Shown here one piece after another: positions 5,235 through 10,967 of a stretch of 10,967 bases of DNA (positions are counted from its first letter, which is position 1; each line of letters opens with the position of its first letter). Made by a program: the position numbers and the translations under genes. This DNA comes from Treponema sp. UBA4326. GTDB taxonomy: Bacteria; Spirochaetota; Spirochaetia; Treponematales; Treponemataceae. The stretch lies in assembly GCA_002393835.1 (NCBI GenBank), contig DGTW01000065.1:1-10967 (forward strand), read 5' to 3'. The notes under the pieces were generated by a model. The model was not told the origin of the DNA. It made no database searches and saw only the letters and a list, made by a program, of their open reading frames with translations.

Positions 5235-6239
5235 ATGGCAGAAAATCTAAGCGAATATAAGAATCTTATCGCCTCAATCAAGGAAGAGGCTTCAAAAAGA
5301 ATTATCGGCCAGGAACAGGTCATTGACGGAATCCTCACAGCCCTTGTCTGCGGCGGCCATATTTTGCTGGAAGGCGTTCCGGGACTTGCAAAGACCCTTG
5401 CAGTCAAGACTTTCGCCGAAATTTCCGGCCTTGACTTCAAGCGCATTCAGTTCACTCCAGATTTGCTTCCTGCCGATGTAAGCGGAACCTTGATTTACGA
5501 GCAGGGTTCGGGCCGCTTTACCGTGCGAAAAGGTCCTGTTTTTACCAATGTAGTGCTCGCAGACGAAATCAACCGCTCGCCGGCAAAAGTCCAGTCAGCC
5601 CTTCTTGAAGCAATGGCAGAGCGGCAGGTCACGATTGGCGAAGAGACTCATGCCCTGCCCTCACCTTTCATTGTTCTTGCAACCCAGAATCCGATTGAGC
5701 AGGAAGGAACCTACAATCTTCCAGAAGCCGAGCTTGACCGTTTCCTTCTCAAAGTTCTCGTTCCCTATCCGACACCGGCCGAAGAAGTCGCCATCGTAAA
5801 GACTGCTGGAAAAGCAAACCAGGTTCCTGTCTCAAAAATTCTTACCGCTGAAAAGCTAAGTCAGATGCAGGCTCTCCTGAATCAGGTAAACTGCGATGAA
5901 AAACTGATTGAATACATCGTTTCGATAGTTGCGGCAACCCGCCCGGCCTCAGAGAAAAAAGTCGCCTCAAAACTGGCGGTGCGAACCATGCCAAAAAAAG
6001 ACGACATCTCAAAATATATTTCTTTCGGAGCTTCCCCAAGGGCAGGAATCGCCCTGCTTCAGTGTGCAAAGGCAAAAGCTCTTTTCGCAGGCCGTGACTT
6101 CGTTCTTCCAGACGACATCAAGGAAGCTGCCCCTGCCGTTCTTCGCCACCGAATTGTCCTTTCCTACGAGGCGGCCGCAGACAGCGTTACAAGCGACGAT
6201 TTGATTCAGAAAATTCTGGATTTAATGCCACTGCCATAA
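5235..6239 (+). CDS. moxR: MoxR-family AAA+ ATPase
   Basis: 334 residues, the usual length for MoxR (AAA_3 family), cytoplasmic. Motifs: Walker A GVPGLAKT at 47-54, Walker B VVLADEIN with Asp110-Glu111, sensor 1 in ATQNP (Asn152), the arginine finger in ELDRF (Arg169), and sensor 2 in GASPRAG (Arg269). After the core is the small AAA lid domain ending in VLRHRIVLSYEA. Compared with typical MoxR proteins, the segment between AATRP (about 237) and SFGASPR carries a somewhat longer Lys-rich stretch (SEKKVASKLAVRTMPKKDD). MoxR ATPases form hexamers that remodel or load partner proteins together with VWA-domain proteins. Here the partners are encoded immediately downstream on the same strand: DUF58, two VWA membrane proteins and a TPR domain. 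First gene of the operon; AAAGGA stands before its ATG. All catalytic residues are intact. Confidence 0.95.
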   Translation: MAENLSEYKNLIASIKEEASKRIIGQEQVIDGILTALVCGGHILLEGVPGLAKTLAVKTFAEISGLDFKRIQFTPDLLPADVSGTLIYEQGSGRFTVRKGPVFTNVVLADEINRSPAKVQSALLEAMAERQVTIGEETHALPSPFIVLATQNPIEQEGTYNLPEAELDRFLLKVLVPYPTPAEEVAIVKTAGKANQVPVSKILTAEKLSQMQALLNQVNCDEKLIEYIVSIVAATRPASEKKVASKLAVRTMPKKDDISKYISFGASPRAGIALLQCAKAKALFAGRDFVLPDDIKEAAPAVLRHRIVLSYEAAADSVTSDDLIQKILDLMPLP

Positions 6240-6263
6240 TTCCTGTAATCGCTGGTTAATCAA

Positions 6264-7154
6264 ATGCCTATGAATACAAACAGGCTCGCAAAAAAAGCTT
6301 CTCAACTCAGGCTCGCCGCTATTTCCCTTGCCGAAAACATGAGGAACGGCAGCTTTAAGTCCCTCTACCGGGGACAGGGAATCGAATTCAGCGATGTCAG
6401 GGACTACCTTGCTGGGGACAATGTTCGTGCCATCGATTGGAATGTAACGGCCCGCATGGGACGAGCCTTTATAAAACAGTATGCAGAGGACAGGGAGCTT
6501 TCTGTTTTCCTAATTCTCGACTGCTCATCTTCCATGGAAATTGCTTTTCACGGAGTATCCCCACTGTCACAGGCCACGGAAGCCGCTGCCCTTCTTTTGC
6601 TTGCCTCGGAACAGAATTCCGGTGCCGTGGGAGCTGTTTTCTTTGACGGGAAAATTCAGTTTTCCTGCGAGCCAAAATCCGGTCGGGAAAACTCAATGAT
6701 GATTCTCTCAAAATTAGACAAAATTCCTGCCATTCCAAAAGAAGAAAAGGTCAACGGCTCACTTCTCTCAAACGCAATACTGGGGGCGGCTAAATTGCTG
6801 AAAAAACGCTCGCTGGTCTACATTTTGTCTGATTTCAGGAGCGCAAAGTGGGAAAAGCCATTCGCACAACTTGCCCAGAAAAATGATGTCGTCGCCCTGA
6901 GAATCACAAGCCCGGCCGATACAGAGCTTCCTGACTTGGGAACGGTTTCTTTTACCGATCCTGAAACGGGCAAAAAGGGGCTTTTCCCCACCCTGTCTAA
7001 AAGATTCAAGCATGAGTGGCGGGAAGCGAACATGAGGCGGACGGAGCAATGGAAAGACTTCTGCCTTAAACACGGAGCAAGTCCCGTCATTCTTTCGACG
7101 GTAGACGATGCCCTCCTTGTCCTATCCAGGTTTTTCAAGCAAAAGGCCAGGTAA
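6264..7154 (+). CDS. DUF58 (VWA-like) protein
   Basis: 296 residues. The DUF58 signature is plain at about 37-68: RGQGIEFSDVRDYLAGD followed by NVRAIDWNVTARMGR. A VWA-like fold follows, with a MIDAS-type DCSSSM (Asp86, Ser88, Ser90) and a later Asp190 in YILSDF, so metal binding looks possible. There is no signal peptide or membrane segment; it should be cytoplasmic or membrane-associated. DUF58 proteins almost always accompany MoxR ATPases and are thought to act as adaptors or substrate binders; the biochemical role is not settled. It begins 24 bases after moxR with no convincing ribosome site; ATG at 6264 or 6270 are both possible. It ends four bases before the next ATG, indicating a single transcript. 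Confidence 0.92.
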   Translation: MPMNTNRLAKKASQLRLAAISLAENMRNGSFKSLYRGQGIEFSDVRDYLAGDNVRAIDWNVTARMGRAFIKQYAEDRELSVFLILDCSSSMEIAFHGVSPLSQATEAAALLLLASEQNSGAVGAVFFDGKIQFSCEPKSGRENSMMILSKLDKIPAIPKEEKVNGSLLSNAILGAAKLLKKRSLVYILSDFRSAKWEKPFAQLAQKNDVVALRITSPADTELPDLGTVSFTDPETGKKGLFPTLSKRFKHEWREANMRRTEQWKDFCLKHGASPVILSTVDDALLVLSRFFKQKAR

Positions 7155-7158
7155 AAGA

Positions 7159-8172
7159 ATGAAAAAGAATTTCTTGTCACTTTTCCTTTTTTCTGTCTTT
7201 TTCTCACTGCCTCTTTTCTCAGAAAATCTGCAGATTGTCATGCCAAAACTGGTCTACATTGGTGATTCACTGGAAATACGCTACATTTTCCACTCCGATG
7301 CCATTCTTTTTTCCGGGGAATTCGCAGAAAAAGTCTCGGCAAAGCTAAAACTTAGGACAGACCACGATTTTTTTAGGGCACAAGACCAGAATTTCACAGT
7401 TACGGCAGCCAGCCTCGAAAAGATAAATTCAGAGTACACGCTTTCACTCTCGGTAATTCCATGGAAAACAGGCCTTCTTTCAGTTCCCCCATTCAATCTT
7501 TCATCCCTTGTGGATTTTTCTCAAAAAAATGGTCTGGTCGAAAAACGGTCGGCTCCCTTTGTGGTCAATTTATCACCGGTGGAAGTAAAGTCCCTGGTCA
7601 CGAAAACCGGAAACAAAAGTTTTATGAAAGAATCTGGTCCCCTTGTCCTTCCAGGAACCACGCTTCTTCTCGTTCTCTTTTCTATTCTTGCCATCATTCT
7701 CTTTACGGCCTTTCTTGCCCTGCTTTTGAGGCTGCCAAAAGTCGCCCGCTTCATAGAACAAGTCACTTACCTTTATTCACTAAAAAGACTTTCAAGAAAA
7801 TCAGTCAAAAAAATTCTTTCCCTGCAAAAAGACTCAAAGAAAATCAGCTCGGACAAGGATTTTGCGGAAAAACTTCAGCATATTCTGCGTGACTTCATCG
7901 GAAAAAGGTTCTCTCACGATTTTTCTTCAACCACTACTGGAAGAATTTATTCCGTCTTTAAGGAACTTTGCGCTGACGAGCTAAGCCCCCATCAGGAAAA
8001 TTGCATTGAAAAATTTTGCGGCATTTTCACGCGCCTGGACTACATTCGTTTTGCTGAAAAGACAGGCTTCCTTCCAGCCCAGGGCGACAGCGAACAAGGA
8101 GAAAGAGACTTGATTTGCGAAAATTCAATTCTTTTAATCAGTGAATTTGACATTGAGGAAAACGAAAAATGA
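7159..8172 (+). CDS. BatD/DUF4381-like membrane protein of the Bat operon
   Basis: 337 residues from ATG at 7159. An earlier in-frame ATG at 7108 would overlap the DUF58 gene and put 17 residues ahead of an obvious signal peptide, so it is rejected; AGG lies in the few bases before the chosen start. Residues 1-21 (MKKNFLSLFLFSVFFSLPLF) are a Sec signal. Residues 22-160 are a beta-rich periplasmic domain opening IVMPKLVYIGDSLEIRY, like the Ig-like repeats of BatD proteins. Residues 166-191 are one transmembrane helix, and 192-337 are a basic then helical cytoplasmic domain with FAEKLQHILRDFIGKRF and LDYIRFAE, a pattern seen in the tails of DUF4381/BatD-type proteins from MoxR operons. It could link periplasmic VWA domains to cytoplasmic MoxR/DUF58. 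The last four bases overlap the next gene (ATGA), implying coupled translation. Family assignment is from overall plan, not strong motifs. Confidence 0.8.
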   Translation: MKKNFLSLFLFSVFFSLPLFSENLQIVMPKLVYIGDSLEIRYIFHSDAILFSGEFAEKVSAKLKLRTDHDFFRAQDQNFTVTAASLEKINSEYTLSLSVIPWKTGLLSVPPFNLSSLVDFSQKNGLVEKRSAPFVVNLSPVEVKSLVTKTGNKSFMKESGPLVLPGTTLLLVLFSILAIILFTAFLALLLRLPKVARFIEQVTYLYSLKRLSRKSVKKILSLQKDSKKISSDKDFAEKLQHILRDFIGKRFSHDFSSTTTGRIYSVFKELCADELSPHQENCIEKFCGIFTRLDYIRFAEKTGFLPAQGDSEQGERDLICENSILLISEFDIEENEK

Positions 8173-9182
8173 TTTTGTTTGAGAATCCCCAGGCTTTTTT
8201 CTTTCTTTTTTCTATTCCGCTTCTGTATATTTTGCGACATTTAGGAATTTTCTCCCGCATTTCCTTTCCCCTCACGATTTCTGACTGGGATGGCAAAACA
8301 TTTGTTTACAGGGATAATTTCACGAAAATTGCTTCAATAGTAACACATTTTCTTGCAAATACGGCCTATGTATCCCTGGTTCTGGCTTTGGCAAATCCTA
8401 TAATCCGGCATCAGGAAAAAATCTACACTTCAAGGGGAACGGACATTCTTTTCGTCCTTGACATAAGCCCCTCCATGGCGGCCAGGGACATTTCTTTAAG
8501 TTCTGGTCAGCTCACAAGGCTTGAGGCTGCAAAACTCGGAATCCGCACTCTGGCCACTGCGGAAAAAGGAGCCAGTTACGGTCTTGTGGCCATGGCAAGC
8601 GAAGCCGCCTGTATCGTTCCCCCAACAAATGACATCGAAGCCTTCCTGAAAAGGCTGGATTCCCTGAATGTGGGAGAATTCGGCGAAGGATCGGCAATTG
8701 GAATGGGACTTAGCACGGCGGTTTACCACCTTTCCTCAAGCTCGGCACCAAAAAAATGCATCGTTCTTATTACGGACGGTGAAAACAACGCCGGTTCCCT
8801 TCACCCGGAGACTGCCGCCACAATTGCAGGCGAAAACGGAATCACGGTTTACACATTTGGAATAGGCACAAAGGGTACCGTTCCAATCGAATACATAGAC
8901 TTAAAAAGCGGCCGCATTCACTCAGGTTTTTACGAATCAGACTTTGACACAGCCCCGCTTGAAGAAATCGCAAGAATCGCAGGCGGCAGCTACTTCGGAA
9001 TCGAGTCCACGACCTCACTTTCCGAAGCCCTTTCCCTTGTGTCCCAAAAGGAAGATTCTGTTCAGACCTTCCACTATCGCTCTAACGATACTGACTGCTA
9101 CTCAAATTTTCTTTTTCTTTCACTGATTCTCTTTTTCGCATCTTGGCTGATAAAGCGGCTTTTTCTTTCGGAGGTGCTTTAA
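8169..9182 (+). CDS. batA: BatA-like VWA-domain membrane protein
   Basis: 337 residues, the usual length for BatA. It has a hydrophobic N-terminal segment (about 8-25), a second membrane helix (about 55-78), a VWA domain (91-295), and a C-terminal membrane helix (about 311-330). The MIDAS site is complete or nearly so: DISPS gives Asp98, Ser100, Ser102; the Thr position is Ser175 in GEGSAIGMG; and Asp203 lies in ITDGENN. The charges around the first two helices place the VWA domain outside the cytoplasm. BatA proteins bind metal-dependent partners and work with MoxR; in some bacteria the bat locus affects oxygen or oxidative-stress tolerance. Translation is coupled to the preceding gene by the ATGA overlap, and the stop is one base before the batB ATG. 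No defects seen. Confidence 0.9.
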   Translation: MILFENPQAFFFLFSIPLLYILRHLGIFSRISFPLTISDWDGKTFVYRDNFTKIASIVTHFLANTAYVSLVLALANPIIRHQEKIYTSRGTDILFVLDISPSMAARDISLSSGQLTRLEAAKLGIRTLATAEKGASYGLVAMASEAACIVPPTNDIEAFLKRLDSLNVGEFGEGSAIGMGLSTAVYHLSSSSAPKKCIVLITDGENNAGSLHPETAATIAGENGITVYTFGIGTKGTVPIEYIDLKSGRIHSGFYESDFDTAPLEEIARIAGGSYFGIESTTSLSEALSLVSQKEDSVQTFHYRSNDTDCYSNFLFLSLILFFASWLIKRLFLSEVL

Positions 9183-9183
9183 T

Positions 9184-10806
9184 ATGGAAGAATTGTCTTC
9201 ATTTTCAATAGGGCGGCCAGAAATTCTTTGGGCAAGTCTTTTGATTCTGCCTGCCCTGCTTTTCGTCATTATCCGAATCAAAAAAATTGAGCGTTCCCTT
9301 TTCTATGCGAGAAAGCAGAAATCTTCGGCTTCACTGAAATTTTCCCTTTTCATGCGAACCTTTCTCCGCTGCCTTTCCTGGCTTTTCGCAGTTTTGGCCT
9401 TCGCAGAAATCTCATTTGGCTCCAAAAAAGTCCCGGTGCACAAGAGCGGCAGCAATGTTTCATTCGTTTTTGACATTTCTTATTCAATGCTGGCAAAAGA
9501 CGCACCTTCCCGCCTTTCCAGGCTTGATGCCGTAAAAATCTACGCAAAATCCCTTATTGAAAATTTCCCAGAAGCTTCATTCTCGGCTGTCCTGGCTAAA
9601 GGAGACGGATTTGTCGCCATATCAGAGACAGAGGACAAGAATGCAATGCTCAACCTCATCGATAATTTATCTCCAAAACTGATGACTTCAGGAGGCTCCT
9701 CCCTGGCAAAGGGAATAGAAGCGGCCTTGACTTCAATCCCCCAGCACTCCGAAAAATCTCAGTACATCTGGATTTTCACGGATGGCGACGAAACCGACAA
9801 TCTGCTGGTGAAGTCCATGGAAAAGGCACAGAAATTCGGAGTGCCAGTAAGCATCGTGGGCTTTGGTTCTGAAAACGAAAGCGAAGTCATTGCGGGAGAC
9901 GGAAAAACAAGGGTAAAAACAGCCCTACGCGCAAAAAAAATGAAAGAAATTTGCGAGGAGGCCAACGAAAAGACAAGGGCCTTGAATCATTCAGGGAAAA
10001 ATCAGGCGATTTATGTTTCTTCAACTTCAAGCGGCTCAGCCTGGCTTCTTCTTGGACAAATAAAGAAAAGCCCTAAAGATGGCGAGGAAAAAGCCCTGGG
10101 CTACGAAATCCAAAATGTCAAAAGACACGGCTTTTTCATCTTTTTCTCGATTGTTTTTCTGCTTCTCTCATTTGTTGCCGGAGAGCTAAACATCTCTAAA
10201 CGGAAAAAACTCGCGGCAATTTTGGCTGCAAGCCTGCTTTTAACATCATGCAAATCCGAAAAAAAACAAATACTTGAAGGCAGCTGGGCCTGGTACGAAG
10301 GAAAATACACTTCGGCTACGGCAAAATTCTTGAAACTTGCGCAAAAATCCGAAGAAAATTCAATTGCCCACAAATATGCTGTATTTGATTTGAGCGCGAC
10401 ATATCTTTCAATGGGCGAAAATGAAGCGGCATTCGACAGGCTTACCGAGCTCAACCCCGACAATAAAACTCTTCCGCCAGAATTCAGAAGCGCAGCATAC
10501 TACAACACAGGCATAATTTTGACACGAAAAAACGATTATAAAAACGCAGCGGAGAATTTCAAAAAAGCAATTCTTGCCGATTCAAAAAATCTTAATGCAA
10601 AAATCAACCTTGAGCTGTGCGAGCGGGAACTTGTCCAAAAGCAGGCGAACTCGGCACAGGCGCAAATGCAGGGCATAAACGAAGATAAACAACAGAATCC
10701 AGAAATGAGCAATGAAATTTTCGAGCTGATTCGCGAACAGGAAGGCAAAAAATGGCAGAATATGAGCGAAAGCAACGAAAATAAAGATGACGTGCTTGAT
10801 TACTAA
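9184..10806 (+). CDS. batB: BatB-like VWA protein fused to a TPR (BatC-like) domain
   Basis: 540 residues, clearly longer than a simple BatB (about 330). Membrane helices lie at about 13-31 and 56-76, then a VWA domain (90-290) with MIDAS DISYS (Asp97, Ser99, Ser101) and FTDGDETD (Asp200), then a third helix (about 315-333). Directly afterwards KRKK (339-342) is followed by a second hydrophobic stretch ending LLLTSC, with Cys356 in a lipobox-like LTSC. The remainder (360-480) contains about three TPR units, for example AYYNTGIILTRKNDYKNAAE and KNAAENFKKAILADSKN, then a polar Gln/Asn-rich tail. By the positive-inside rule both the VWA domain and the TPR part face the periplasm. A TPR protein, BatC, is a separate partner in other bat operons, so this looks like a BatB-BatC fusion. 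A GGAGGTG ribosome site lies seven bases before ATG. Last complete gene of the operon in view. Confidence 0.9.
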   Translation: MEELSSFSIGRPEILWASLLILPALLFVIIRIKKIERSLFYARKQKSSASLKFSLFMRTFLRCLSWLFAVLAFAEISFGSKKVPVHKSGSNVSFVFDISYSMLAKDAPSRLSRLDAVKIYAKSLIENFPEASFSAVLAKGDGFVAISETEDKNAMLNLIDNLSPKLMTSGGSSLAKGIEAALTSIPQHSEKSQYIWIFTDGDETDNLLVKSMEKAQKFGVPVSIVGFGSENESEVIAGDGKTRVKTALRAKKMKEICEEANEKTRALNHSGKNQAIYVSSTSSGSAWLLLGQIKKSPKDGEEKALGYEIQNVKRHGFFIFFSIVFLLLSFVAGELNISKRKKLAAILAASLLLTSCKSEKKQILEGSWAWYEGKYTSATAKFLKLAQKSEENSIAHKYAVFDLSATYLSMGENEAAFDRLTELNPDNKTLPPEFRSAAYYNTGIILTRKNDYKNAAENFKKAILADSKNLNAKINLELCERELVQKQANSAQAQMQGINEDKQQNPEMSNEIFELIREQEGKKWQNMSESNENKDDVLDY

Positions 10807-10808
10807 CC

Positions 10809-10838
10809 CAGGGCAAACGCATTATAAAATATTGCCTG
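10809..10838 (+). terminator. Weak hairpin after batB, possible terminator
   Basis: CAGGGCAA (10809-10816) can pair with TTGCCTG (10832-10838), with one bulged G, around a 15-base loop, three bases after the batB stop. The bases after it are TTAAAAATGG, not a T-run, so termination would be poor. The operon could continue beyond the window, where a batD gene would be expected in many relatives. Confidence 0.25.
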
Positions 10839-10842
10839 TTAA

Positions 10843-10967
10843 AAATGGCTTCCAGTCGTGAAAACGTCTTATCGAAAGCTAGGGAACGACGGCGTAGCCG
10901 GCAAAATGCTCCGGTGGAGCATTTTGAGTGAGATGATATGCTTTTATGAAAAGGGTGAAAGCGGTAT
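10843..10967. repeat. Likely dispersed intergenic repeat with two inverted repeats
   Basis: CGGC-GTA-GCCG (10890-10900) is followed at once by a perfect 10-bp stem, AAAATGCTCC (10903-10912) with GGAGCATTTT (10916-10925), around loop GGT. Two short frames are open across the same DNA: a 28-residue one from ATG 10845 to TGA 10931, ending RRRSRQNAPVEHFE, and another from 10843 to the right edge containing LGNDGVAGKMLRWSIL. Peptides of this kind look familiar to me as spurious short predictions scattered in treponeme genomes, which would fit a dispersed repeat; this is memory, not a search. A real small gene or the start of a gene beyond the edge remains possible. Confidence 0.35.

Noticed and set aside
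7108..7158. Upstream start for the BatD-like protein
   Set aside because: It would overlap the DUF58 gene and bury the signal peptide behind 17 residues; ATG at 7159 fits better.
6469..7207. Several minus-strand frames of 89-129 codons across the DUF58 gene
   Set aside because: They are complementary shadows of a strongly conserved coding sequence and have Arg/Ser-rich composition without domains.

Overview
The window looks like spirochaete DNA, most likely from a treponeme. The grounds are the MoxR / DUF58 / membrane protein / BatA / BatB gene order, a relaxed lipobox on a small lipoprotein, and phenylalanine-rich signal peptides. This is a family-level judgement; there is no rRNA or other marker gene here. 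No tRNA, rRNA, CRISPR array or transposase was seen.

Left part (1-3711) is AT-rich and looks accessory. On the minus strand a three-gene operon reads lipoprotein (2502-1837), acidic soluble protein (1808-1098), then a large protein that runs off the left edge (1073 to beyond 1). The last two share a conserved segment (DDM-x-x-FD-x-LM-x-KW-x-x-x-FSR), so they appear to be related parts of one uncharacterised system. A divergent Cro/C1-type regulator (2639-2953) faces this operon. The shared intergenic region holds a TTGACA/TATCAT promoter for the operon and two CACCCTAWAAG boxes 32 bp apart, one between -35 and -10 and one inside a 17-bp palindrome just past the start point. This is followed by a toxin-antitoxin pair (3064-3267 and 3277-3711, PIN-domain toxin) with its own strong promoter and a small palindrome over the -10/start region.

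Middle (3712-5234): a terminator hairpin separates the toxin gene from a convergent class I/II PLP-dependent aminotransferase (5047-3764, minus). The aminotransferase has a near-consensus promoter so close to its ATG that the mRNA should be almost leaderless. Upstream of that promoter is an array of GCATA boxes with 20, 20 and 11 bp spacing.

Right part (5235-10806) is richer in GC and holds a tightly packed plus-strand Bat (aerotolerance-type) operon. Its genes encode a MoxR AAA+ ATPase, a DUF58 protein, a signal-peptide/one-TM protein with BatD/DUF4381-like features, a BatA-like VWA membrane protein, and a BatB-like VWA protein fused to a TPR domain. By family knowledge, MoxR ATPases work with VWA proteins as chaperone-like or metal-cofactor/complex-assembly systems at the membrane. 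The two VWA proteins and the third gene would sit in the inner membrane facing the periplasm, with MoxR and DUF58 in the cytoplasm. The fused TPR part is preceded by an internal segment that looks like a lipoprotein signal (KRKK, hydrophobic stretch, LTSC). The final 160 bases hold inverted repeats and overlapping short open frames that look like a dispersed intergenic repeat.
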